Part shown: positions 26,939 to 35,708 of the stretch, piece after piece
Layout of the letters: each line of letters begins with the position of its first letter
Position numbering within the stretch: position 1 is the stretch's first letter
DNA from: Oceanospirillaceae bacterium
GTDB taxonomy: Bacteria; Pseudomonadota; Gammaproteobacteria; Pseudomonadales; Balneatricaceae
Direction of reading: 5' to 3'
DNA: 64,000 bases
NCBI GenBank assembly: GCA_013215375.1
Contig: JABSRB010000018.1
Span: 34,693 to 98,692 of the forward strand
The notes under the pieces: generated by a model
Told to the model about the DNA's origin: nothing
The model's database searches: none
Seen by the model: only the letters and a program-made list of their open reading frames with translations
Translations under genes and position numbers: made by a program

Positions 26939-28759
26939 ATGCACAGTGAAATAACACGAGTAACCCAGCGAATTATCGAACGCAGCAAAGACTGTCGCGA
27001 TGATTACCTTGCCAGAATGAAGCAAGCCGAAGAGAGAACGGTTCACCGGGCGACATTAGCTTGCGGTAATTTAGCCCATGGTTTCGCCGCTTGTAATCCC
27101 ACTGATAAATCTGCCTTAAAAATGACCAATGCAGTCAATGTGGGAATCATTACAGCTTATAACGATATGTTGTCTGCTCACCAACCGTTCCAGTTTTATC
27201 CTGAAATTTTTAAGAAAACAGCTCAAGATATGGGTTCCGTTGCTCAAGTGGCCGGTGGTGTACCCGCGATGTGTGATGGTGTTACTCAGGGACAGCCAGG
27301 TATGGAGCTAAGTTTATTTAGCCGCGATACTATTGCCATGTCTAGTGCTATTGGTTTATCTCACAACATGTTTGATGCCGCCGCCTACTTAGGAGTGTGC
27401 GATAAAATTGTGCCAGGGCTATTAATAGGTGCTTTAAGCTTTGGTCATTTACCCACTATTTTTGTACCGGCAGGTCCCATGCCAAGTGGCCTACCCAATA
27501 AAGAGAAAGCACATATCAGACAGATGTATGCCGAGGGCAAGGTTGATCGCGACGCACTTTTGAAATGTGAATCTGACTCTTACCATAGTGCGGGCACTTG
27601 TACTTTCTACGGAACAGCCAACAGTAATCAGTTGGTGGTTGAATTGATGGGGCTGCATTTACCGGGTTCATCCTTTATCAACCCAGGTAGTGAAATGCGT
27701 GATGCTTTGACTAGCGAAGCCTGCAAACGAGCGATTAAAATTACGCCGCAAAATGGTTATTTCACACCCCTGTATGAAATCGTCACTGAGTATTCTATGG
27801 TCAATGCAATAGTCGCATTATTGGCGACAGGCGGCTCAACAAACCACACAATGCACTTGATCGCTATTGCGCGCGCAGCAGGTATCATTATTAACTGGGA
27901 TGATTTTTCTGATCTGTCTGCAGCAGTGCCATTATTAACCCGTATTTATCCTAACGGCCAAGCCGATATTAACCATTTCCATGCGGCGGGAGGAACTTCT
28001 TATCTGGTGAAGACTTTATTAGATGGTGGTTTAATGCATGAGAATGTTAAAACCGTGATGGGCGAGGGGTTGTCTCATTATACTAAGGAGCCTTTCTTAG
28101 AAAATGGCAAGATCGTATGGCGCGAAGGGCCGCAGCATAGCTTAGACACAACAGTATTAACCAGTTTTGATAAGCCATTCTCACCTGAAGGTGGCGTTAA
28201 GCTACTCAAAGGGAATTTGGGTCGCGCGGTGATTAAAGTATCAGCAGTTGCTACTGAGCATCAGATAGTCTGTGCGCCTGCCGTGGTTTTTGATGACCAA
28301 AATCAAATCGAAGGGCGCTTTAAAAGTGGTGATTTAGATAGGGATTTTGTCGCCGTGGTTAGATTTCAGGGGCCGAAAGTCAATGGGATGCCGGAGCTGC
28401 ATAAATTAACGCCATTTTTGGGCTCACTACAAGATCGCGGTTTTAAAGTGGCGCTAGTCACAGATGGAAGAATGTCTGGTGCTTCGGGTAAGGTGCCTGC
28501 CGCTATTCATTTATGGCCTGAAGCGCTCGATGGTGGTGTGATTGGTAAGATAGAAAACGGTGACATGATTAGTCTCAATGCTATCACTGGTGAATTACGG
28601 GTAGAAGTGCCAGATGATGTGTTGGCGGCTAGAGAGCAAGCTACTTGCGATTTAAAGAGAAGCGCGACTGGTATGGGTCGAGAATTGTTTGCACCGATGC
28701 GAGCTCAAGTAAATTGTGCAGAATTAGGTGCAAGTGTTTTCAATGATGGCTTTAGTTAA
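26939..28759 (+). CDS. edd: phosphogluconate dehydratase
   Basis: Entner-Doudoroff dehydratase: 6-phosphogluconate to KDPG, with a 4Fe-4S cluster. Starting at the ATG at 26939 (AAGGTG box, spacing 6) gives 606 residues beginning [17 protein letters not shown], close to E. coli Edd (603). An in-frame ATG at 26903 adds 12 basic residues and also has a purine-rich box. Family landmarks are [20 protein letters not shown], the cluster cysteine in [13 protein letters not shown] and [19 protein letters not shown]. glk follows. Confidence 0.96.
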   Translation: MHSEITRVTQRIIERSKDCRDDYLARMKQAEERTVHRATLACGNLAHGFAACNPTDKSALKMTNAVNVGIITAYNDMLSAHQPFQFYPEIFKKTAQDMGSVAQVAGGVPAMCDGVTQGQPGMELSLFSRDTIAMSSAIGLSHNMFDAAAYLGVCDKIVPGLLIGALSFGHLPTIFVPAGPMPSGLPNKEKAHIRQMYAEGKVDRDALLKCESDSYHSAGTCTFYGTANSNQLVVELMGLHLPGSSFINPGSEMRDALTSEACKRAIKITPQNGYFTPLYEIVTEYSMVNAIVALLATGGSTNHTMHLIAIARAAGIIINWDDFSDLSAAVPLLTRIYPNGQADINHFHAAGGTSYLVKTLLDGGLMHENVKTVMGEGLSHYTKEPFLENGKIVWREGPQHSLDTTVLTSFDKPFSPEGGVKLLKGNLGRAVIKVSAVATEHQIVCAPAVVFDDQNQIEGRFKSGDLDRDFVAVVRFQGPKVNGMPELHKLTPFLGSLQDRGFKVALVTDGRMSGASGKVPAAIHLWPEALDGGVIGKIENGDMISLNAITGELRVEVPDDVLAAREQATCDLKRSATGMGRELFAPMRAQVNCAELGASVFNDGFS

Positions 28760-28856
28760 GGTATTATGCGCCTCGAAATTTAAGCGAAAATAGCCTATGA
28801 GGCTTTTACACAAAAGGTAATTGCGTAAAAGTCTTTCTTTAGTTGGGGATAAAAAT

Positions 28857-29828
28857 TTGAGTTATTATGCACTAGTTGGTGATATCGGCGGTACTAATGC
28901 TAGATTCGCGCTAGTTAAAGAAAACAGCGTCGAGCTTTCACATGTTGAAGTATTAAGCTGTGAAGACTTTGTTAATTTTGATCAGGCAGTCGCCTGCTAT
29001 TACGATAAAGTCGGCGTTTCCCCCGTTGCTAGAGCCTGCATTTCGTTTGCCTGCCCGATAGGCGATGATATTAAAATGACCAATAATCACTGGGCATTCA
29101 ATGTTGCTGCAATGCAGCAGCAGCTTGGTTTAAAGCAGTTTGCTTTACTGAATGACTTTACCGCGATGGCCTACGGTATGTTGTTTATTGAAAATGACGA
29201 GAAGCTATTACTCCAAGCGGGTAGTGATAAGCACCTTGATAACCCAAGGTTAGTTTTAGGCCCAGGCACGGGCTTAGGTGTCTCTTGTTTAGTGCCGCAA
29301 ACTCAAGTTGATTCAGCCGTTAGCTGGCAAGCAGTAGCGACAGAAGGTGGGCATGTGTCGTTCGCGCCGGTTAACGAGCTACAAGTGAAAATACTGGTTA
29401 TCTTGCAGCGCAAGTACCAACGTGTGTCGGTAGAGCGAATATTATCTGGTGATGGCATCGTTGCTCTCTATCAGGCTATTTGCGAGATCAAGCAAGCGCC
29501 GGCAAGTTTTGACAGCGCCGCACAAATCACAGGGGCTGCTATCGCCAATGAAGATGCATTAGCGGTATTGGCCTTAGAAGTATTCTGCGAAGTGCTGGGT
29601 GCGGTGACTGGAGATTTGGTGTTGGCTCAAGGTGCTAGAGGCGGTGTTTATCTGTGTGGTGGTATCCCGCCGCGTATACAAGAATTTTTACTCAACAGTA
29701 ACTTCTGTGTCTCAATGGCTAACAAAGGCCGCTTTAATCAATATCTATCACAAGTGCCGGTATGGTTGTGCGATGCAAAATATCCAGGATTATTAGGCGC
29801 AGCTGCTGCACTTAAAATTCAGGGTTAA
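28857..29828 (+). CDS. glk: glucokinase
   Basis: ATP-dependent phosphorylation of glucose, feeding zwf. The best start is TTG at 28857, behind a GGGG box at 28845-28848. It gives a 323-residue protein beginning (M)SYYALVGDIGGTNARFAL, which lines up with E. coli Glk. The in-frame TTG at 28821 adds 12 unlikely residues. Other family features are LNDFTAMAYG, LGPGTGLGVSCL, TEGGHVSFAP and GGVYLCGGIPPR. It is co-directional with edd and ends at a strong terminator. Confidence 0.94.
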   Translation: MSYYALVGDIGGTNARFALVKENSVELSHVEVLSCEDFVNFDQAVACYYDKVGVSPVARACISFACPIGDDIKMTNNHWAFNVAAMQQQLGLKQFALLNDFTAMAYGMLFIENDEKLLLQAGSDKHLDNPRLVLGPGTGLGVSCLVPQTQVDSAVSWQAVATEGGHVSFAPVNELQVKILVILQRKYQRVSVERILSGDGIVALYQAICEIKQAPASFDSAAQITGAAIANEDALAVLALEVFCEVLGAVTGDLVLAQGARGGVYLCGGIPPRIQEFLLNSNFCVSMANKGRFNQYLSQVPVWLCDAKYPGLLGAAAALKIQG

Positions 29829-29872
29829 CTCAATTGCTGATATAATTTAGATATCCGGCATTGGTTTAAAAG

Positions 29873-29897
29873 AGCACACCACTAGGTGTGCTTTTTT
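29873..29897 (+). terminator. intrinsic terminator of edd-glk
   Basis: AGCACACC (29873-29880) pairs perfectly with GGTGTGCT (29885-29892) around an ACTA loop and runs into six T residues. It lies 45 bases after the glk stop. Confidence 0.9.
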
Positions 29898-30075
29898 ATG
29901 TACAGGATGTACGGTAAGCGTAAGTGGCATGGATGCCAAAGAGCGCATATGGACAAGATGTACGGTAAGCGTAAGTGGCATAGCAGAATTTTGTTCCCGA
30001 CAAATTCTAAGTACCTACATCCGTGTAGGCAATGCCAAAGAGCGCCTATGGTCAGGATGAAAGCTTAGCGTATCC
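29898..30075. repeat. array of short palindromic and direct repeats
   Basis: Two identical 25-base direct repeats (29906-29930 and 29957-29981) lie 51 bases apart. A 20-base repeat (29933-29952 and 30032-30051) has one mismatch. Small hairpins include TGGCAT-GG-ATGCCA near 29925, one at 29985-30008 with a single bulge, and CCTACA-TCCG-TGTAGG at 30014-30029. A 60-codon open frame across this region is made of the repeats and I do not consider it a gene. The rest of the gap up to 30151 holds only the upstream region of the mutarotase gene. Confidence 0.65.
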
Positions 30076-30151
30076 TGCAGAAATTTTGTCAATATATAAG
30101 TCCCTATAACCCAAACCCTCTCAATCCAGTAATTACTATAAAGGCCAGAAT

Positions 30152-31048
30152 ATGTCAGAGCAATTTACACAGTCCCAAGGTATTCATGAAATTCGATGGT
30201 TGGGCTGTGAAGTATGGCTGATTATCGAGCCCTGGGGTGAGTTGGTTATTTCGAAATTAGGTGCTCAGGTTTTGCATTATCAGCCAGCGGGGCAAAGTGC
30301 CGTTTTCTGGCTGAATAAAAGTAGCGGCCCGCTTTGTCAAAAGCAGAGTGCTTTAGCGAATAATACGGACTCTGTAGAGGCCATTCGCGCAGGTGCTCCG
30401 CTATGTTGGCCCTGGTTTGGGCCTCATGAAAGTGATGAGTCGCAGCCTAATCACGGTTTTGCAAGGATCGCTAATTGGCAATTAGTTAACTGCGTATTAC
30501 AAGGTGACAGTACTAAGATTACAAAATTACAGTTCTCACCCATTTCTGAACTCTATGCAGGTTTGACGTTGATGTTTGAGCTAGAAATATCAGATCAGCA
30601 GCTAACAATGAAACTCGTCACGACGAATGTCAGTGATCAGCCACAGCCTTTAACCCAAGCTATTCATAGCTATTTTCTGGTAGGAGACAGTGAAAAAGTC
30701 ACAGTGTCAGGGTTAAAAGGCTGCGAATACATAGATAAATTGGCGGACAACTCTCTGGGAAAACAGCGCGATGAACTGGCAGAAATTAAGGCTATTGACA
30801 GTATTTATAAACATACTGGCGATGTGGTTGTTATTGATCCAGTACTGAAAAGAAAGCTACACATTAGGAAAGAACAAAGCGGCTCAACCGTGGTATGGAA
30901 TCCAGGATCAATGGCTAAAAGTTATGATATATTGGCCGATCATAGGGCGTTTGTCTGTGTTGAAGCGGCTAATACCGCTCATGAAGGGCTGGTGTTGGCA
31001 GCTAACCAGAGAGTCACCTTAATGCAAAGTGTTAAGGTTGAATCTTAA
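30152..31048 (+). CDS. D-hexose-6-phosphate mutarotase (YeaD-like)
   Basis: Aldose-1-epimerase superfamily protein of 298 residues, probably interconverting alpha and beta anomers of glucose 6-phosphate. Landmarks are GAQVLHYQPAGQSAVFWLN, RAGAPLCWPWFGPH, NHGFARIANW, the catalytic-histidine segment QAIHSYFLVGD, and the C-terminal VCVEAANT. Its place after edd-glk fits delivering the correct anomer to Zwf. Its stop overlaps the stop of the convergent SH3 gene by 4 bases. Confidence 0.88.
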   Translation: MSEQFTQSQGIHEIRWLGCEVWLIIEPWGELVISKLGAQVLHYQPAGQSAVFWLNKSSGPLCQKQSALANNTDSVEAIRAGAPLCWPWFGPHESDESQPNHGFARIANWQLVNCVLQGDSTKITKLQFSPISELYAGLTLMFELEISDQQLTMKLVTTNVSDQPQPLTQAIHSYFLVGDSEKVTVSGLKGCEYIDKLADNSLGKQRDELAEIKAIDSIYKHTGDVVVIDPVLKRKLHIRKEQSGSTVVWNPGSMAKSYDILADHRAFVCVEAANTAHEGLVLAANQRVTLMQSVKVES

Positions 31049-31713
31049 TAACACTGTTGAGCAGCGCTACTATTTAACGGAGTAAGGTAGCTATTGTGTA
31101 CCCAGCCGGTTAAAGGCGCCTGCTCAATTTTGCACCATTTACCCTTACAGCTTAATTGTTTAACACAAGTAGCGTTATAAGCTAATGAACCCATTTTGTT
31201 GCTCTTGTAGCTAGGGCGTTGACGAACATTAAGGGTGTCATTACTTTTAACTTTTTTTACTTTAACCCAGTTGATAACAGGGGGCTTTTTAGCCTGAACT
31301 TCGGGCGCTTTGTTGATATTAGCAATAACCGGCGCTGTTGTATGGGTGCTACAGCTAGCAGTATCTGCCTGTAATTGGCTGTGTTTATTCAAGATAACTT
31401 CGCTAGTGGCATATTTAATGTTATTGATACCCACCAGGCAAATACTCTGATTACAGCTATATAATTTGATGCATTGTGTGGCTGCGTTTATGGATGTTTG
31501 CGGGGAGTCTGTTCTCGGTAGTATCTGTACTGCGGGAATAACTTGGTCACTACTGTTGGTTAAATAGATAGGATCTTTGCTTTGATCTGCCTGATCAAAT
31601 ATTTTCTGTACTTCGCTTTCTTTTAAATTGGAAAAGAAGCTTTCAGCAATACTGGAAGTGCTCGCTAAAATAAGCGCTAAAGAAAATGCAAGAGAGCTAA
31701 TACTGTTAATCAT
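31045..31713 (-). CDS. exported protein with C-terminal bacterial SH3 domain
   Basis: About 222 residues from the ATG at 31713, which opens directly into a signal peptide (ISSLAFSLALILASTSSIAES). A longer start at 31761 would bury it. The C-terminal 70 residues look like an SH3b domain: VKSNDTLNVRQRPSYKSNKMGSLAYN, then GKWCKIEQ and GWVHNSYL. Several cysteines suggest disulfides in the periplasm. SH3b domains often bind cell-wall peptides. I do not recognise the N-terminal part. Confidence 0.65.
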   Translation of the reverse strand: MINSISSLAFSLALILASTSSIAESFFSNLKESEVQKIFDQADQSKDPIYLTNSSDQVIPAVQILPRTDSPQTSINAATQCIKLYSCNQSICLVGINNIKYATSEVILNKHSQLQADTASCSTHTTAPVIANINKAPEVQAKKPPVINWVKVKKVKSNDTLNVRQRPSYKSNKMGSLAYNATCVKQLSCKGKWCKIEQAPLTGWVHNSYLTPLNSSAAQQCY

Positions 31714-31910
31714 CCTGAACCCTATTATCAACTGTGACATTAAACCCGAATATTGCAGCAAATTGTTTGTGCTCTAACTTGCTCCTGGTTATTACTGACT
31801 TTCCTTTCTCAATCAACCAGTGCGGCGTTCAATCGAAAAAATCCTGTAAAAACAACTAGCGGCGCTAAAATTACGGCATTGTATGCAATTTGCGAGTAAA
31901 ACCTTTATTT

Positions 31911-32372
31911 TTAGTATATGCCAAAATCTAAGCCGCAGGCTATGTTTTCTCCCAAATTTGTACAATCATCTAAAAAATCATCTCGCCAGCTCCCTCTGCA
32001 GATAACTTCAGGCTGAATTTGTTTCCATTTCAAGCCGTTACAAATGTTTTGTATGGCTAAATTAGTGCCGGTGCCATCGTGTCCAGCACGGATGTAATAG
32101 CTAAATGGCAAGCCTTGTTTGCGTTCAAGACAAGGGTAGTAAATGCGATCAAAAAAATCTTTCAAGGCACCACTCATATATCCCAAATTTTCAGTGGTGC
32201 CCAAAATTATGGCATCGCAGCTTAATACATCTTCCGGCGTTGCCTGTAATGGAGGGAGACACTGGTAGTGAATGTTTTCAAGCGGTTGTTTAGTGATGCC
32301 CGCTAGTATAGCGTCACGCAGTTTTATAGTGTTGTCAGAGGGGGCGTGTGCAATAACTAATAGTTTTTTCAT
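31911..32372 (-). CDS. flavodoxin-fold NAD(P)H-dependent reductase-like protein
   Basis: A 153-residue flavodoxin-like protein. The first strand and loop, LLVIAHAPSDNTIKLRDAI, have the FMN phosphate-binding form. A second FMN contact region reads LGTTENLGYMSGALKDFFDRIYYPC. It probably binds FMN and transfers electrons or reduces quinone-like compounds. The substrate is unknown. It starts 8 bases after the GreA/GreB-like gene on the same strand. Confidence 0.75.
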   Translation of the reverse strand: MKKLLVIAHAPSDNTIKLRDAILAGITKQPLENIHYQCLPPLQATPEDVLSCDAIILGTTENLGYMSGALKDFFDRIYYPCLERKQGLPFSYYIRAGHDGTGTNLAIQNICNGLKWKQIQPEVICRGSWRDDFLDDCTNLGENIACGLDFGIY

Positions 32373-32379
32373 GAAATTA

Positions 32380-32877
32380 TTAGCAGAAGTCTAAAATTTG
32401 ATATTTTGTATTATTCACCTTTAAGGTGTCATCAATATCATTGCCAATTAACGCCCCCCCTAGAGGTGAGTGTTTAGAAATTACTTGGATAATCTGGGCT
32501 AGATAGGGGAGGCTAGCTCCACCACTGATTGGCAGTATGAGAATATGTTTAGTGGTGGTTTCTGCCTGTTGCATGGCATTGAGTGTCACTAGGGATCCCT
32601 GAGAAATAAGCGACGGGGGTTCTGCGGTGTTTATATTACTCAGCAGTTTTTGCATCAGCGAGAGGTCTTGTTGCAATTGAATACCCCGAGCGCTCTGTCC
32701 TTGTGCTAAGTAAGCTTGCTCTAAGCCGAGCGTGTCATAGCGAGATTCGGCGACGTTTTCGCTGTGTGTCGCTTGGGCATGAGCGCTTTTAGCCGCTTGC
32801 TGGCTGATGCTTAATTGCGTTTGTAGATCTTCGATCACCAGCGCAACTATATTTTCTTTATCACAAGTATCGATAAT
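32380..32877 (-). CDS. GreA/GreB-family transcription-factor-like protein
   Basis: Small protein related to the GreA/GreB cleavage-factor family: an N-terminal coiled-coil region with SENVAESRYDTLGLEQAYLAQGQ, then a C-terminal domain (GSLVTLNAM, GGALIGNDIDDTLKVNNTKYQILD). GTG at 32838 would give 152 residues but has no ribosome-binding site and cuts into the first helix. The frame stays open upstream to an ATT at 32877, two bases after the preceding stop and 6 bases after an AAAGAAAGG box. I take ATT as the likely start (165 residues). A role in RNA polymerase binding is inferred. Confidence 0.65.
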   Translation of the reverse strand: MIDTCDKENIVALVIEDLQTQLSISQQAAKSAHAQATHSENVAESRYDTLGLEQAYLAQGQSARGIQLQQDLSLMQKLLSNINTAEPPSLISQGSLVTLNAMQQAETTTKHILILPISGGASLPYLAQIIQVISKHSPLGGALIGNDIDDTLKVNNTKYQILDFC

Positions 32878-32879
32878 GG

Positions 32880-33146
32880 CTAGCCTTTCTTTAGAGGGTG
32901 GTCAGCGGGTAGCTGTTTCTCTATCCATAGCGCCAGCTTGTGTTTCATGCCGCTACCGTCTTCTTTGTCTTGAGGCAGTGCAATGATTAATTTATCTTGC
33001 ACTAACAATCGGTAGATCGCTTCTACTTTAATACTCATGGAATCAGAGGGCTCAAATTTTCCAGCTTTGCGCTGTTGGAGATAAACAGTACCCACTCTAA
33101 TTGCTTCTTTTAATAGTGGCGCTTCTTGTTTTAGTTGTGATTTCAT
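32880..33146 (-). CDS. DUF5062-family protein
   Basis: About 88 residues from the ATG at 33146, which has an AGGGAA box 6 bases upstream; the longer frame from 33269 is unlikely. It resembles DUF5062: LLKEAIRVGTVYLQQRKAGKF, then SIKVEAIYRLLVQDKLIIALPQDKEDG and KHKLALWIEKQLPADHPLKK. Function is unknown and the protein looks cytoplasmic. Its 3' end carries the ribosome-binding box of the next gene, so the two are coupled. Confidence 0.75.
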   Translation of the reverse strand: MKSQLKQEAPLLKEAIRVGTVYLQQRKAGKFEPSDSMSIKVEAIYRLLVQDKLIIALPQDKEDGSGMKHKLALWIEKQLPADHPLKKG

Positions 33147-33313
33147 ATTAATTCCCTGTTGAATGGTATGTGCTTTTGTAAGTTGGCACATAGATCTGAA
33201 TATCTCTTTGAATTTATAAATGGGTTGTACGCCAATGCCCGTGAATAGGGGTATTGGACTTGTTCTCACGATCCTTTACAATCAGTGTCGAATTTGAGCT
33301 TAGGAAATAAAGT

Positions 33314-33952
33314 ATGCACTATCGAATCATCCCTGTAACCGCTTTTTCTCAGAACTGTACGCTATTTTTTTGCGATAAGACAAAAAAAGCGGCAGTTGTC
33401 GATCCAGGTGGGGATGTCAGTAAAATCATCGCGCTATTGGATGAGCAGCAATACGAATTGGAGAAGATTTTTTTGACTCACGGTCATCTAGATCATGTCG
33501 GTGGCGTTGCACAATTACTCAAACATTATCAAGTGCCTATTGAAGGGCCTCATATAGCCGACAAATTTTGGATTGATGCACTTGAGCAGCAGTGCCATAT
33601 GTTTGGCTTTGATCATGTGGATAGCTTTGTGGTAAATCGCTGGCTTGAGCACAATGATACAGTCACATTTGGTGCTCAACAGTTACAAGTGTTGCACTGC
33701 CCAGGTCACACGCCTGGCCATATCGTTTTTTATCATCAACAGAGTAAATTAGTACAAGTAGGTGATGTGCTTTTTAACGGCTCCATTGGGCGTACTGATT
33801 TTCCGCAAGGTAATCATCAACAGCTGTTGGATTCTATTGCTGAGCGGCTATTGCCTTTAGGGGATGAGATTGAATTTATTCCGGGACATGGTCCAATGTC
33901 TACATTGGGTGAAGAGCGTAAGCACAACTCGCATTTAACCAGTATTAAATAG
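33314..33952 (+). CDS. MBL-fold hydrolase (YcbL/glyoxalase II-like)
   Basis: A 212-residue metallo-beta-lactamase-fold hydrolase. Metal-binding motifs appear in order: THGHLDHVGG near residue 54, HCPGHTPGHIVFYH near residue 135, GDVLFNGSIGRTDFP near residue 153 and PGHGPMSTLGEE near the end. It lacks the C-terminal substrate domain of true glyoxalase II and matches the short YcbL-type group. Probably a thioesterase of unknown substrate. Confidence 0.88.
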   Translation: MHYRIIPVTAFSQNCTLFFCDKTKKAAVVDPGGDVSKIIALLDEQQYELEKIFLTHGHLDHVGGVAQLLKHYQVPIEGPHIADKFWIDALEQQCHMFGFDHVDSFVVNRWLEHNDTVTFGAQQLQVLHCPGHTPGHIVFYHQQSKLVQVGDVLFNGSIGRTDFPQGNHQQLLDSIAERLLPLGDEIEFIPGHGPMSTLGEERKHNSHLTSIK

Positions 33953-33957
33953 AGGAA

Positions 33958-34362
33958 CTATCCGGTCCAGCGCTCGGCAAAGTGCATTTCAGAGCTGAGC
34001 AAATCGACTGAATTACTGAATGAACGCATGCTTTTGCTGGTTACTTCATCTACCAGCATACGCTGTAATAATTGCTCTATTAGAGAAGCTTCGCCCTTGG
34101 CGCTATCGCTGATGGTTGCATCGGCGACAAAAAATCCATCCTCTGTATGGCGGGTCTCTTCGGTAGGTGTCCAGCTCTGGCCGTTTTCGAGCACAATTAT
34201 GCTGTTATCGCTTAACTGGATTTCAATTTTGTCTCGCTTACCGGTAAAAATTCTATCGCCAATAAATACACTGTTATGTTGGTAGAGCCTCCAGCGTTTA
34301 CCTTTCGCCCCCTCTACAAAAACAGGGTTACTCAGAGAGATGACTTTGCCGATGGGGTTCAT
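33958..34362 (-). CDS. small FecR-like/retention-module-like protein
   Basis: A 134-residue protein without signal peptide. Its first 75 residues form a short beta-rich module, GKVISLSNPVFVEG ... GDRIFTGKRDKIEIQLSDNSIIVLENGQSW. This resembles both FecR-type domains and the N-terminal retention module of large type I secreted adhesins. The C-terminal part is helical and unrecognised. Here the module stands alone. It is convergent with the MBL hydrolase gene, only 5 bases between stops. Confidence 0.5.
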   Translation of the reverse strand: MNPIGKVISLSNPVFVEGAKGKRWRLYQHNSVFIGDRIFTGKRDKIEIQLSDNSIIVLENGQSWTPTEETRHTEDGFFVADATISDSAKGEASLIEQLLQRMLVDEVTSKSMRSFSNSVDLLSSEMHFAERWTG

Positions 34363-34808
34363 AATGCCTCGATAAATTGCTGTTGAGAGTTTAAATCAAA
34401 AGGGATTACTCGTTATAGTGCTGTCGAAATCAATGTAACCTTTTAAAAATCACAAATAATGATCGATCTCTTAGTGCTGAGCAAGTGCCGTGAAGATTGG
34501 TTTTTTGTTGATTAACAACAGCTTCAGCGACAATAGCACAAAAAATAGGCTAAAAAACAGTTTTATCATGAATATAATAGAGCCATTTAAAGGCGATTAA
34601 AAAGGACGCTTAATTATTGATAAGTATTAGGATAGTCAAAAGGTTAGAAATATCCAGTGTGTTGTGTTTAAAACAAATTATTTGAATATTAATAAGCAGG
34701 GAGCCAGAGCAATGCTTTTATTGCTAAGCACTACAAGCAGAAAAGTGCTAAAAGTATTCACATTAGCCCCGCATCTTTTGCTTTTAATCTCCCTGCTTAG
34801 ACTGCGAA
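34363..34808. other. non-coding stretch upstream of the FecR-like gene
   Basis: A 446-base AT-rich stretch between two minus-strand genes. Its left part should contain the promoter of the FecR-like gene. Its right end holds the 107-base inverted-repeat element next to the speB stop. I see no gene here. Confidence 0.6.
34693..34799 (-). ncRNA. structured inverted-repeat element at the 3' end of the polyamine operon
   Basis: TAAGCAGGGAG at 34693-34703 is the exact inverse of CTCCCTGCTTA at 34789-34799. Between these arms lie two more stems, AGCAAT/ATTGCT and AGCACT/AGTGCT, giving a branched fold. It begins 10 bases after the speB stop on the minus strand. It could be a 3'-end RNA structure, a long terminator, a small RNA or a miniature mobile element. 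I cannot tell which. Confidence 0.4.
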
Positions 34809-35684
34809 TTAACGGGATCTAGAGACAATGCCCATCATTTTATAGGTCAGTAATGCCGCGGCAAAATCATAGGCGTGAAAACCTTCAATAGGGGCAAATT
34901 CCATGATGTCGAAACCAATGATTTCTCGTTGCTTAGCTACAGATTCAAATAGATTGAGTGTTTGATACCAACCCAAACCGCCAGGGACGGGAGTGCCTGT
35001 AGAGGGAAATACAGAGGGGTCCATACCGTCGATATCTAAAGTGAAAAATACTTTTTTAGGGAAGTCTTCAGGCAATGTTATCTGTTGAATATTGTGTGGG
35101 ACCAGTTCGTCAGCGTCTTCAAAATATATGCCCTGTTGCTCTCTGATACGCATCTCTTCTTCACAGTAGGCACGTATGCCCAATTGATAGAGCGGGATTC
35201 CTAAATCTACACAGCGTTTCATCACGCTGGCATGGGAGAGTGGGTCGCCCTCATAAGCCTCGCGGAGATCTGCATGGGCATCAATTTGCACGATGCCAAA
35301 GTCATCGTAGCCTGCATCTCGCAGCCCTTTGGCAACCCCATAGGTCACAGTGTGCTCGCCGCCAAAAATAATCGGCATAGCGCCACTACTGACGATTTTT
35401 TTGGTTGCTGCGGCTATGTTTTCAATCACTTGCTCTGAAGCAACGCTGCAATCCACAGGCGCGCAAGTATAAATGCCGCGCTCGCAAGGTTTGCTTTTAC
35501 CATCCCACTCTTCTAATTGCCAAGAGGCCTTTAAAATGGCAGAGGGTCCTTGGGAAGTGCCGCCGCCATAGGAGACGGTTTTTTCATAGGGCACAGGCAA
35601 TATATGAAAAGCAGCATCCTCAGGTTTAGGTTGCTCTATTTCAGAGCCTAAAAAAATCGGGTAGTCATCATTTTGCAAGGTCAT
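34809..35684 (-). CDS. speB: agmatinase
   Basis: Ureohydrolase-family enzyme of 291 residues, expected to turn agmatine into putrescine and urea. Dinuclear manganese ligands are visible in GGEHTVTYG, IDAHADLREAY and LDIDGMDPSVFPSTGTPVPGG. Agmatinase rather than arginase is inferred from the motif style and from speA in the same operon. Last of four polyamine genes on the minus strand, followed by the inverted-repeat element. Confidence 0.9.
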   Translation of the reverse strand: MTLQNDDYPIFLGSEIEQPKPEDAAFHILPVPYEKTVSYGGGTSQGPSAILKASWQLEEWDGKSKPCERGIYTCAPVDCSVASEQVIENIAAATKKIVSSGAMPIIFGGEHTVTYGVAKGLRDAGYDDFGIVQIDAHADLREAYEGDPLSHASVMKRCVDLGIPLYQLGIRAYCEEEMRIREQQGIYFEDADELVPHNIQQITLPEDFPKKVFFTLDIDGMDPSVFPSTGTPVPGGLGWYQTLNLFESVAKQREIIGFDIMEFAPIEGFHAYDFAAALLTYKMMGIVSRSR

Positions 35685-35708
35685 AAGTTGTCTCTTAGTA
35701 CTGGAGTT

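Noticed and set aside
29886..30068. 60-codon plus-strand frame after glk
   Set aside because: It starts within the glk terminator and its peptide is just the translated DNA repeats.
29898..30075. CRISPR array
   Set aside because: Repeats are few, unequal in type and spacing, internally palindromic, and no cas genes are near.
32880..33269. 129-residue reading of the DUF5062 gene from 33269
   Set aside because: The first 41 residues are not family-like, and the ATG at 33146 has a proper ribosome-binding site.
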